NCBI RefSeq assembly: GCF_965203655.1
Contig: NZ_CBDBDD010000005.1
Coordinates: forward strand, 1-64,000
Source: Poriferisodalis sp965203655
GTDB lineage: Bacteria; Actinomycetota; Acidimicrobiia; Acidimicrobiales; Poriferisodalaceae
Reading direction: 5' to 3'
DNA: 64,000 bases
The notes under the pieces are model-generated. The model was not told the DNA's origin and searched no databases. It was given only the letters and a program-made list of their open reading frames with translations. Every line of letters starts with the position of its first letter. Within the stretch, counting starts at the first letter, position 1. The translations under genes were made by a program, and so were the position numbers. This document shows, piece by piece, positions 16,352 through 24,645 of this stretch.

Positions 16352-18735
16352 GCGCGCCGGACGGCGCGACGGCGCCCGACGTGCGTACGACGGCCATGGG
16401 GACGCACTTCGGATCGTTCCTGGTCGACTCGCGCGACGGCGAAGTGGTGGCCGTGCGCGGCCATCCCACCGACCCTGAGCCGTCCCACCTGGGGGAGTCG
16501 CTGCGCCACTTCGCGGAGAACCGGGTGATGCGGCCCGCCGTGCGGCAGTCCTGGCTGGCCGACGGGCCCGGCGCGGCCACTCACCTGCGCGGTGACGATC
16601 CATTCGTCGAGATCGACTGGGACACGGCACTCGACCTTGTGGCCGCCGAGCTGACCCGGGTACGTGACGACCACGGCAATTCGTCTATCTTCGGCGGTTC
16701 CTACGGGTGGGGTTCCGCAGGACGATTCGGTCTGGCATCGAGCCAGCAGCACCGCTTCATGCGCTTCTTCGGCGGCTGCACCGACCAGAAGGGCACGTAC
16801 TCCTCGGCCGCTGCCGAGGCGATCTTCCCCTACATGGTCGGCACGAGCTATCACGGCGGGCTGGCACGGCAGACCTCGTGGTCGGTGATCTGCGAGCACA
16901 CGGAGCTGTTCGTGTGCTTCGGCGGCATGCGTGCCAGCAACAGCCATGTGACCTACGGCGGTCAGGGGCCGCACCACCACAACGACTGGGTCGCCCGCGC
17001 CAGCAAGACGGGTGTGCAGTTCGTCAACGTCGGACCGCTGCGTGACGACTTCGACAAGTCGGCAGATGCTCGCTGGCTCCCCATCCGGCCTGGCACCGAC
17101 GTCGCGCTCATGGCGGGAATCATTCACACGCTCGTCACCGATGGGCTCGCCGATGAGGACTTCCTGGCAAGCCGCTGCCACGGCTGGGACCGGCTGCGCG
17201 CTCATCTTCTGGGCGAGGGCTTCGCCGCCGCATGTGGCGACTGGCGCGGCCCGGCGCCATGGGCGAGCGCAGTCGACTACGACACGCCCAAATCGGCACA
17301 GTGGGCGGCGGAGGTGACCGGCATCGAGGCCGATGACATCGTCTCGCTGGCACACGAGATGGCCGCCAAACGCACGCTCGTCAACCTGTCCCTGTCCACC
17401 CAGCGGGCGCACCACGGCGAGCAGCCGTACTGGATGGCGCTCGCACTGGCGTGCGTGCTCGGCCAGGTCGGGCTGCCCGGCGGGGGATATGCCTTCAGCT
17501 TCGGCACCCAGGGCAATACCGGTGCCGGGCAGACGCGGGCGCGCATTCCCGGCCTGCCGGTGCCGATGCGCCAGCCGGGGCCTCCCACCATTGCCGTCTC
17601 GCGCATCACCGAAATGCTGGAACGACCGCTCGAGCCGTACGACTTCGATGGCCGCAGGGGCCGCTTTCCCGACATCCGGCTCGTGTACTGGTCGGGCGGG
17701 AACCCCTTCCATCATCACCAGGACCTGAACCGCTTGATGCGGGCGTGGCGACGGCCTGAGACCATCGTGGTGCAGGAGCCGTTCTGGTCGCCGGTTGCCC
17801 GGAGGGCCGACATCGTGCTGTCGGCAACGACGCCGTTGGAGCGCAATGACATCGGCGGTGCGGAGACGATGCTGATCGCCATGGCGGCGGTGGCCGAACC
17901 GGTGGGGGAGTCGCGCGACGACTACTGGATCTTCGCTCATTTGGCCGAACGCCTGGGGTTCGGGGAGCAGTTCACCGAGGGGCGCACGGCCGACGAGTGG
18001 GTCGAGGTCATCTACGAGATTCACCGTGCCGCTGATCCGCAGGCCCCGACGTATGAGGAGTTCCGCGCCGAGGGTTACGCGATGGCCCCCGGCAAGGCGC
18101 TGATGGGGGAGCCCACGCAGGTCTATCTCGATGCGTTCCGCGCCGATCCCGAGGGCAAGCCGCTGCGCACGCCGAGCGGGCGGATCGAGCTGTGGAGCGA
18201 GACGATCGCCGGCTACGGCTACGACGACTGCCCGCCGCATCCGGCCTGGATGGAGCCCTTCGAGCGGCTGGGCGGCGCGGGGAGCGATCGTTGGCCATTG
18301 CACTTGGTGTCGAACCAGCCTCGGGCCCGCCTGCACAGCCAGTACGACCATGCCGCTCCCAGCCAGGCGACCAAGGTGGCGGGCCGCGAGCCGGTGCGCA
18401 TGCACCCGGCGACCGCCGCGGCCCGCGGCATCGCTGACGGTGACGTGGTGCGGCTCTACAACGATCGTGGCGCGTGCCTGGCAGGCGCTGTTGTCGACGA
18501 CTCCGTCATGCCTGAGGCGGTCCAGCTGTCGACGGGCGCTTGGTACGACCCTGCAGCCGACGGCACGTGCCGTGCCGGCAATCCCAACACGCTGACCGCC
18601 GACGTCGGAACCAGCCGCCTGGCGCAGGGGCCGTCGGCGCACACGTGTCTCGTCGAGGTCGAACGGTACGACGGCGAGCCGCCCCCGGTGGAATCGTATT
18701 CGCCGCCGGAGATCATCCCGCTCACTCAGAGCTGA
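16348..18735 (+). CDS. Molybdopterin-dependent oxidoreductase, BisC/TMAO-DMSO reductase type
   Basis: 795 residues, ATG at 16348 overlapping the previous stop. The family signature SYGWGSAGRFGLASSQQ includes the Ser expected to ligate molybdenum; PHHHNDW and VYWSGGNPFHHHQDLNRL are molybdopterin guanine dinucleotide contacts. A C-terminal dinucleotide-binding barrel follows (SNQPRARLHSQYDHA, MHPATAAARGIADGDVVRL, STGAWYDP). There is no twin-arginine signal and no N-terminal Fe-S cysteine cluster, which fits the cytoplasmic biotin-sulfoxide/methionine-sulfoxide reductase (BisC) branch better than periplasmic TorA. The likely role is reduction of S- or N-oxides; the electron donor is not evident nearby, unless the coupled flavoprotein gene is related. 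Confidence 0.88.
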   Translation: MSAPDGATAPDVRTTAMGTHFGSFLVDSRDGEVVAVRGHPTDPEPSHLGESLRHFAENRVMRPAVRQSWLADGPGAATHLRGDDPFVEIDWDTALDLVAAELTRVRDDHGNSSIFGGSYGWGSAGRFGLASSQQHRFMRFFGGCTDQKGTYSSAAAEAIFPYMVGTSYHGGLARQTSWSVICEHTELFVCFGGMRASNSHVTYGGQGPHHHNDWVARASKTGVQFVNVGPLRDDFDKSADARWLPIRPGTDVALMAGIIHTLVTDGLADEDFLASRCHGWDRLRAHLLGEGFAAACGDWRGPAPWASAVDYDTPKSAQWAAEVTGIEADDIVSLAHEMAAKRTLVNLSLSTQRAHHGEQPYWMALALACVLGQVGLPGGGYAFSFGTQGNTGAGQTRARIPGLPVPMRQPGPPTIAVSRITEMLERPLEPYDFDGRRGRFPDIRLVYWSGGNPFHHHQDLNRLMRAWRRPETIVVQEPFWSPVARRADIVLSATTPLERNDIGGAETMLIAMAAVAEPVGESRDDYWIFAHLAERLGFGEQFTEGRTADEWVEVIYEIHRAADPQAPTYEEFRAEGYAMAPGKALMGEPTQVYLDAFRADPEGKPLRTPSGRIELWSETIAGYGYDDCPPHPAWMEPFERLGGAGSDRWPLHLVSNQPRARLHSQYDHAAPSQATKVAGREPVRMHPATAAARGIADGDVVRLYNDRGACLAGAVVDDSVMPEAVQLSTGAWYDPAADGTCRAGNPNTLTADVGTSRLAQGPSAHTCLVEVERYDGEPPPVESYSPPEIIPLTQS

Positions 18736-18856
18736 AACGGGCGCGCATTCGGTGTGCCCCAGCGGCAGCGAACATTCGTCCACTACGAACGTGCGTTTGA
18801 TAGAGTCCCTGTCAATGACTTGGAACCGGACTGCAGTTGCATCCGATTCAACCCCG

Positions 18857-19504
18857 ATGGAGCAGTACCAAACCGATCTGTTCGCTCTCGGAGCCCCTGC
18901 ACTCCGTCGTGATGCTCGCATCAACCGTCACGTCCGCGACGAGCACAGCTGGCTCGATGTCGGCGTGCGTTGGCTCCATGGTGCCGATGAGCTGCTGGTC
19001 CAGCTGGCCCAAGGCCTCCGCTGGACCGCGGCACGGCGGGAGATGTACGGCCAGATGGTGGATGAGCCGCGTCTCGGCGCTCAGTTGAGGTGCCCCACCG
19101 CTGACGCGCCCGCCATCGTGACCGAGATGGCCCGCTCGCTCGGTGAGCCATACGGCCAGCGACTCGATTCAGTGTGGGTGAATTACTACCGCAACGGGCA
19201 AGACTCGGTGGCGTGGCACAGCGACCGCATCGGCATCCATCCCGACGATTCGCTGGTGGCCATCGTCTCACTGGGAGGCCCGCGAAAGTTCCTGCTCCGG
19301 CCCAAATGCGGAGGGCGCAGCCGCTCGTACACACTGGCCTCGGGTGACCTGCTCGTGATGGGCGGCGCATGCCAGCGGTCGTGGGAGCACTCGGTTCCAA
19401 AGACTGTGCTGGCGCCGCCGCGCATGAGCATCACGTTCCGTCACACGCGGAAGAAGCGCACGCCTCTCGGGGCGCCGCCTCAGCCCCGAGCGGCAGACCG
19501 CTGA
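18857..19504 (+). CDS. AlkB-like 2-oxoglutarate/Fe(II) dioxygenase
   Basis: 215 residues from the ATG at 18857 (MEQYQTDLFA); ATG 18815 and the frame start 18752 are possible. Iron ligands are visible: His and Asp in VAWHSDRIG and the distal His in WEHSVPK. The 2-oxoglutarate Arg is in RMSITFRH. The substrate-side motif is VNYYRNGQDSVAWHSD. The family removes alkyl groups from DNA or RNA bases by oxidation. It stands alone and converges with the DUF2461 gene, with one base between their stops, so no shared terminator space exists. Confidence 0.88.
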   Translation: MEQYQTDLFALGAPALRRDARINRHVRDEHSWLDVGVRWLHGADELLVQLAQGLRWTAARREMYGQMVDEPRLGAQLRCPTADAPAIVTEMARSLGEPYGQRLDSVWVNYYRNGQDSVAWHSDRIGIHPDDSLVAIVSLGGPRKFLLRPKCGGRSRSYTLASGDLLVMGGACQRSWEHSVPKTVLAPPRMSITFRHTRKKRTPLGAPPQPRAADR

Positions 19505-19505
19505 T

Positions 19506-20195
19506 CTAGAAGTCCAGCCCCACGGCGCCGCAGAGGAATGCCATGAGCGGACAGCTCTCGTTGCACCATGCGGTGATGACCGACGGGAACTCCGGCTTGA
19601 GGGCCACGTCGTGGTCGAAGTCGCGCACTGCGATGAAGCTCTTGCGTTTGAGATCCTCGATCATCGGGTGGTCCGCGAACCAATCCCGGGGCGAGCGCTT
19701 GAGCCGCTCGCCTTCCATGCGCCAGCCGCCGGTCTGGCAGGTGTCCCGGGCCCCGATCCACGCTTGGGGGTGCTCGTCGATGGCGACCCGGTAGGCCGCC
19801 AGCGCGTCCCGATCCGGCATCCAGCTGCCGGCGCCGAAGAAGCAGCTCTCGGTGGACAGGTGCACGTAGTAGCCGGGTGCATGCACATCGCCGCCCCGCA
19901 CATGGCGGAACTGGATGCCCACGTTGGTCTTGTACGGCGTCTTGTCGGCGGAGAAGCGCGTGTCGCGAAAGACACGCATCAGCGAGCCGCCGACCTTCGT
20001 GTCCCGTGCCGTCATGTGCGGCGAAATCTCGCCCAGCAATGCGCCCATGGCACGGATGAAGTCGAACGCAGGCTCGCGCACTTCCTCCTCGTAGCGCTCA
20101 CGGTTCTCGTTGAACCACTCACGGTTGTTGTTCGCTTCGAGCTCTTCGAGGAACTCGAACAGCTCGGGTCCGAAAATGCCCGCGTCGTCGCTCAT
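19506..20195 (-). CDS. DUF2461 family protein
   Basis: 229 residues from the ATG at 20195, preceded by AAAGGACACCG, a good ribosome site. Family features are FLEELEANNNREWFNENR at the start, PHMTARDTKVGGSLMRVFRD, FSADKTPYKTNVGIQF and YYVHLSTESCFFGAGSW. The family (TIGR02453/DUF2461) is widespread, soluble and of unknown biochemical role. Nothing in the neighbourhood gives a clear function. Confidence 0.88.
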   Translation of the reverse strand: MSDDAGIFGPELFEFLEELEANNNREWFNENRERYEEEVREPAFDFIRAMGALLGEISPHMTARDTKVGGSLMRVFRDTRFSADKTPYKTNVGIQFRHVRGGDVHAPGYYVHLSTESCFFGAGSWMPDRDALAAYRVAIDEHPQAWIGARDTCQTGGWRMEGERLKRSPRDWFADHPMIEDLKRKSFIAVRDFDHDVALKPEFPSVITAWCNESCPLMAFLCGAVGLDF

Positions 20196-20311
20196 CGGTG
20201 TCCTTTCGGCTGTGAGTGGCGCCTGCCGGGTCTGCACCGTAGCGATCCGGCGGGAGCGGGAGAGCGTGAATTGCCCGCAACGACGCGGCCGGCCAAACGT
20301 ACGCTGTGGCG

Positions 20312-20566
20312 ATGAGCGATGAGACGGGCTCCGGACCGCCGAGCACGACTGCGCAGGAGTGGCTGGCGGGCTTTGCGGCAGTGATCGGCGCGCCGGCGCC
20401 CGACGAGGACACCAATGAGGCGCTGCTGAACCTGGCAGGCGCGGCCGCGCACGACTCCGAACGGATCGCAGCTCCCATTGCCTGCTGGATGGCCGGAGTC
20501 GCCGGCGTGGACCCGGCGGAGGCCCTCGAACGCGCTCGTCAGTACGTCTCCAAACGGGCCGGCTGA
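20312..20566 (+). CDS. Small conserved protein (DUF6457-like)
   Basis: 84 residues from the ATG at 20312; a GTG at 20306 is in frame. The pattern EWLAGFAAVIGAPAP, then LLNLAGAAAHDSERIAAPIA, then WMAGVAGVDPAEAL matches a small actinobacterial family I recall as DUF6457. It is all helical, without membrane segments. In other genomes it often sits near molybdopterin biosynthesis genes; here it precedes the sulfhydrylase gene. Confidence 0.75.
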   Translation: MSDETGSGPPSTTAQEWLAGFAAVIGAPAPDEDTNEALLNLAGAAAHDSERIAAPIACWMAGVAGVDPAEALERARQYVSKRAG

Positions 20567-20633
20567 GACGCTTCTCGGCGCTCGCTCAGCGGCCGACTCT
20601 GATGCGGGAGGCGCCCGTCGTAGGCTGCTCACG

Positions 20634-21923
20634 ATGAGCGACCACCAGTTCGGCTTCCGCACCCGCGCACTGCACGCGGGCGGCCGGCCCGACGCCACGA
20701 CGGGGGCTCGTGCGGTCCCGGTGTACCAGTCCACGAGCTTCGTCTTCGAGGACGCGGCGGATGCGGCCGATCTCTTCGCCCTGCAGAAGTACGGAACCAT
20801 CTACACCCGCATCTCCAATCCCACCGTCAACGCCTTCGAGGAGCGGGTGGCAAGCCTGGAAGGCGCGATCGGAGCGGTCGCAGCTGCTTCAGGAATGGCT
20901 GCTGAGTTTCTTACTGCCGCGGCGCTGTGCGAATCCGGCGACAACTTGGTCACGTCCTCGGCGCTGTACGGCGGCACACACACCATGTTCGACGTGACCC
21001 TTGGACGGTTCGGCATCGAGGCCCGCTTTGTCGACGGTGACAGCGTCGACGCATATGCCGCCGCCATCGATGGCCGCACCAAGTTCTGCTACACGGAGAT
21101 TGTCGGCAACCCGTCCGGGTCCATCCCCGATCTGGCCGGCATTGCCGAGGTGGCGCACGCTCACGGACTCCCGCTGGTCGTCGATTCGACATTCGCCACG
21201 CCATATTTGTGCCGCCCCATTGAGCATGGCGCGGACATCGTGATCCACTCCGCGACAAAGTTCATCGGCGGGCACGGCAACTCCATCGGCGGGGTCGTGA
21301 GCGAGTCGGGCCGCTTCGACTGGGGCAGCGGGCGTTTCCCGAACATGACCGAGCCCGTGGCCAGCTACAACGACCTTCGGTTCTGGGAGAACTTCGGCGA
21401 GTACGCCTTCTGCACCAAGCTGCGCGTCGAGCAGCTCAGGGACATCGGGGCCGCCATGTCGCCGCTCAACGCCTTCCTGCTGCTGCAAGGCCTCGAGACG
21501 CTGCCCCAGCGCATGGACGAACACGTCGCCAACGCGCAGGCCGTGGCCGAGCATCTCGAAGCCCATCCGTCCGTGAGCTGGATCAGCTATGCGGGCCTCG
21601 AGTCGTCCCCCTACCGGGAGCTCGCCCGCACCTACATGCCCCAGGGCCCCGGCGCCATCTTCACGTTCGGCGTCAAGGGCGGCCGGCAGGCCGGCGCCGA
21701 CTTCATCGAGGCCCTCCAGATGATCAGCCACCTCGCGAACGTGGGGGATGCCCGCACGCTCGTCATCCACCCGGCCTCGACGACACACCAGCAGCTGTCC
21801 GACGAAGCGCTGGCTGCGGGCGGCGTGAGCGCCGACATGATCCGGCTCTCGGTCGGCCTCGAAGACCTCGACGACATCGTCTGGGATCTGGATCAAGCCC
21901 TTGCGAAAGCGGTGCCATCATGA
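20634..21923 (+). CDS. metY: O-acetylhomoserine sulfhydrylase (aminocarboxypropyltransferase)
   Basis: 429 residues from the ATG at 20634. This is a Cys/Met-metabolism PLP enzyme: FRTRALHAGGRPDATTGARA, VPVYQSTSFVFED, YTRISNPTVNAFEERVASLE, and PLP Lys209 in HSATKFIGGHGNSIGG. The long form, with PGAIFTFGVKGGRQAG and HPASTTHQQLSDE, is the MetY type that makes homocysteine from O-acetylhomoserine and sulfide, or methionine when methanethiol is the donor. The stop overlaps the next start (ATGA at 21920), so the CoA-binding protein is co-translated. Confidence 0.92.
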   Translation: MSDHQFGFRTRALHAGGRPDATTGARAVPVYQSTSFVFEDAADAADLFALQKYGTIYTRISNPTVNAFEERVASLEGAIGAVAAASGMAAEFLTAAALCESGDNLVTSSALYGGTHTMFDVTLGRFGIEARFVDGDSVDAYAAAIDGRTKFCYTEIVGNPSGSIPDLAGIAEVAHAHGLPLVVDSTFATPYLCRPIEHGADIVIHSATKFIGGHGNSIGGVVSESGRFDWGSGRFPNMTEPVASYNDLRFWENFGEYAFCTKLRVEQLRDIGAAMSPLNAFLLLQGLETLPQRMDEHVANAQAVAEHLEAHPSVSWISYAGLESSPYRELARTYMPQGPGAIFTFGVKGGRQAGADFIEALQMISHLANVGDARTLVIHPASTTHQQLSDEALAAGGVSADMIRLSVGLEDLDDIVWDLDQALAKAVPS

Positions 21924-22429
21924 CCATCGTTCACGAACCAGTCGACGGCTGGACCGAGCCCAGCGCAGCCGACCGGCTGGCGCTCATCCAGCGCACCAAC
22001 ACGGTGGCGATGGTGGGGGTCTCGGCCAATCCGGCCCGACCGTCCAACTTCGTCGCCACCTACCTGCTCAGCTCGAGCACCGATTTCGATGTGTACTTCG
22101 TGAACCCGGTGGCCGACGAGATCCTGGGCAGGCCGTGCTACGCCAGCTTGGCAGATCTCCCGCTGGTGCCCGATCTGGTGGATGTCTTTCGTCGACCAGC
22201 AGACCTGCCCGGCGTCGCCGAGGAAGTCGTCGAGATCGGCGCCAAGGCGTTCTGGGTGCAGCTCGGTTTGTGGAGCGCTGACGCCGCACAGCTTGCGAAC
22301 GACGCCGGCCTTGACGTCGTGATGGACCGCTGTCTCAAGATCGAGCACGCCCGCTTCCATGGCGGGTTGCACCTGGCTGGCTTTGACACCGGTGTCGTGG
22401 ACTCGCGCCGATCCGTGCGCAGTCACTAG
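21920..22429 (+). CDS. CoA-binding domain protein (YccU type)
   Basis: 169 residues. A Rossmann CoA-binding domain is shown by TVAMVGVSANPARPSNFVA, DFDVYFVNPVADEILGRPCY, PLVPDLVDVFRRPADLPGVA, GAKAFWVQLGLWS and GLDVVMDRCLKIEH. These small stand-alone domains resemble the N-terminus of succinyl-CoA synthetase alpha and bind CoA or nucleotides; their role is not settled. It overlaps metY by 4 nt, an arrangement often seen, so a link to sulfur or acyl-CoA metabolism is possible. Confidence 0.88.
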   Translation: MTIVHEPVDGWTEPSAADRLALIQRTNTVAMVGVSANPARPSNFVATYLLSSSTDFDVYFVNPVADEILGRPCYASLADLPLVPDLVDVFRRPADLPGVAEEVVEIGAKAFWVQLGLWSADAAQLANDAGLDVVMDRCLKIEHARFHGGLHLAGFDTGVVDSRRSVRSH

Positions 22430-22446
22430 CCGGCACGGCGGACGTC

Positions 22447-24645
22447 ATGCCGGGGCCGATGCAAGGCCGTCAGCGGGGCACCGACCGGCGGCGGAGACGC
22501 GGCTTCGGCCTGCTCGCGGCACTCCTGCTAGCGGCCGCCTGCTCTTCGCCCGAGGTGAGCGAGCCGGCGACCGCGTCGAGTGAGTCCGCTGTGGCCGACG
22601 CTGATCCTGCAGCGGCGGTCGCGGCCACGGCCGACGACGACCAAGTTGCGACAAGTGATGGCGCTGCAGACAGCGCGGGCGCTGCCGCCGAGCCGGTCGA
22701 GCTGACCTTCGAAGGCAGCGTCGCTGCGCCCGAGTTCCCCGCCGGCTACGACTGGTTCAACGTCAGCCGGCCGCTGTCGATGAGCGGCGACCTGCGCGGC
22801 AAGATCGTCCTGCTCGACTTCTGGACCCAAGGCTGCATCAACTGCATCCACATCATTCCCGACCTCCACCGCCTGGAAGCCGAGTATCCCGAGGAGGTGG
22901 TGGTGATCGCGGTGCACTGGGCCAAGTTCCCCAGTGAGCGCGAGTCCGAAGCGGTGCGAGAGGCATCGATTCGGTACGGCCGCCAGCACCCGATCGTGAA
23001 CGACGATCAAGAACTGCTGCGCCGGGCGTACGGCATCAACGCCTGGCCGACCGTTGTCGCCATCGACCCGTTGGGCCGGGTGCTGGGCCCTATTGCCGGC
23101 GAGGGCGTATACGAACGGCTGGCACCCGCAATCGGGGTCATGGCCGATGAGTACGGCCACAACGGCCTCATCGATCCGACGCCGCTCGGTGAGCTCCTCG
23201 AGATCGAGCCGGCGCTGCCGACCGTGCTGAGCTTTCCCGGCAAGGTGCTTGCCGACGAGAGGGGCGATCGGCTCTTCATCGCTGACACGGGTCGTCACCG
23301 GGTGCTCGTCGCGACACTCGACGGTGAGCTCATCGACGTGATCGGCAGCGGTGCCGAAGGGAGCGACGACGGCGCGTTCGACGAAGCTTCGTTTCGAAGA
23401 CCGCAGGGCATGGCCCTGTCTCCCGACGGCAGCATTCTGTACATCGCAGACCGTGAGAACCATCTCATCCGGTCCGCCGATCTGCGCTTTCGCACCGTGC
23501 GCACGATCGCGGGCACGGGAGAGCCGGTCACGTTCTTCCGCGCCGGTCGCGCAGCGCAGACGGCTATCGCTTCGCCGTGGGATCTGCATCTCGAAGGCGA
23601 CGTGCTGTACATCGCAGGGGCGGGGCGCCATCAGCTTTGGCTGATGCATCTCGGGACCGGGGTGATCGACGTCTTCGCGGGCACCGGCGCGGAAGGCCTC
23701 GACGACGGCGCCCGCCTTGACTCCACCCTGTCGCAGCCCTCCGGGCTTGCTGCTGGCTACGGCGTGCTCTACTTCACCGATCCGGAGGCCAGCGCGGTGC
23801 GGCAGGTCTCGCTCGGCCTCGACGGCCGGCTCGACACGCTGGTGGGCAAGCACCTGTTCGTGTGGGGCGATGAAGTGGGCAGCTTCGACGACACGCTGCT
23901 GCAGCACGCCATCGGCATCGAGTTCGTGCCGGGTGCGCAGGGTGCCGGGCTGCTGTATGTCGCGGACACCTACAACCACAAGATCAAGGTGCTCGACCTC
24001 GACACGCAGACGTCATCGGTGCTGGTCGGCGGCGGCACGCCGGGGCTGCGGGACGGCTTCGGTGCCGATGCGCGGTTGGCCGAGCCCAGCGGCCTGAGCG
24101 CCACGTCCGACACGCTCTATGTCGCTGACACCAACAATCACCGCATCCGGATGCTCGACTTGGCGACCGGAGAACTGTCCACGTTGGCGCTGTCGAATCT
24201 GGAGATCGCCACGGTGACGATGGCCGGCGTGATCGAAGACGACGTGGTGCTCTTGCCCCAGCAAGTTGCCCCAGGACCGGTCGAGATCGTGCTCGACCTG
24301 CGGGTGCCGGAGGGCTACAAGTTCAATACCGACGGGTTGTTCGAGTTCGAATGGTCTGCGGAGGGCACGTTGCTGAGCCCGCAGGGATCGGCCCGGTATG
24401 AGGCCCGCGGTCCAGAGATGCCGCTGCGACTCGTCGGCACCATCACTGCTGACGGCGGCTCCGCGGTACTGACCGCCACAGCGGTCGTGTTCTACTGCCC
24501 GGCGGTGGACGAGACGTTCTGCCTCATCCGCGACGTGAACTTCACTGCGCCGATCGAGGTGGATCCTGCGGGTGCGAGCAGCATCCAGCTGCCGCATCAA
24601 CTGCTGTCTGCGGAGGAATTGGACCGACGCCTGGCGCCAGGGTGA
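22447..24645 (+). CDS. Lipoprotein with thioredoxin-like domain and NHL repeat propeller
   Basis: 732 residues. A basic start and hydrophobic stretch end in a lipobox (LLLAAAC, Cys32). A low-complexity linker runs to about 85, then a thioredoxin-like domain follows with CINC at 130-133 (LLDFWTQGCINCIHIIPDL). From about 260 to 580 come repeated NHL blades such as LFIADTGRHRVLV, LYIADRENHLIR, LYVADTYNHKIKVLD and LYVADTNNHRIRMLD. The last 130 residues look like a DsbD-like beta domain. It should be anchored outside the membrane, perhaps as a thiol-disulfide protein. Its stop overlaps the GTG of the GH3 gene (GTGA). Confidence 0.87.
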   Translation: MPGPMQGRQRGTDRRRRRGFGLLAALLLAAACSSPEVSEPATASSESAVADADPAAAVAATADDDQVATSDGAADSAGAAAEPVELTFEGSVAAPEFPAGYDWFNVSRPLSMSGDLRGKIVLLDFWTQGCINCIHIIPDLHRLEAEYPEEVVVIAVHWAKFPSERESEAVREASIRYGRQHPIVNDDQELLRRAYGINAWPTVVAIDPLGRVLGPIAGEGVYERLAPAIGVMADEYGHNGLIDPTPLGELLEIEPALPTVLSFPGKVLADERGDRLFIADTGRHRVLVATLDGELIDVIGSGAEGSDDGAFDEASFRRPQGMALSPDGSILYIADRENHLIRSADLRFRTVRTIAGTGEPVTFFRAGRAAQTAIASPWDLHLEGDVLYIAGAGRHQLWLMHLGTGVIDVFAGTGAEGLDDGARLDSTLSQPSGLAAGYGVLYFTDPEASAVRQVSLGLDGRLDTLVGKHLFVWGDEVGSFDDTLLQHAIGIEFVPGAQGAGLLYVADTYNHKIKVLDLDTQTSSVLVGGGTPGLRDGFGADARLAEPSGLSATSDTLYVADTNNHRIRMLDLATGELSTLALSNLEIATVTMAGVIEDDVVLLPQQVAPGPVEIVLDLRVPEGYKFNTDGLFEFEWSAEGTLLSPQGSARYEARGPEMPLRLVGTITADGGSAVLTATAVVFYCPAVDETFCLIRDVNFTAPIEVDPAGASSIQLPHQLLSAEELDRRLAPG

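Noticed and set aside
18770..18800. Possible LexA/SOS box before the AlkB-like gene (CGAACATTCG and nearby ACGAACGT)
   Set aside because: The palindrome is too short and the half-site spacing does not match the actinobacterial CGAAC-N4-GTTCG pattern. No box was found at dinB either.
16087..18924. A 945-codon open frame antisense to the molybdoenzyme and monooxygenase genes
   Set aside because: The translation is Arg/His/Gly-rich without any domain, and the plus-strand genes have clear motifs; long antisense frames are expected at this GC content.
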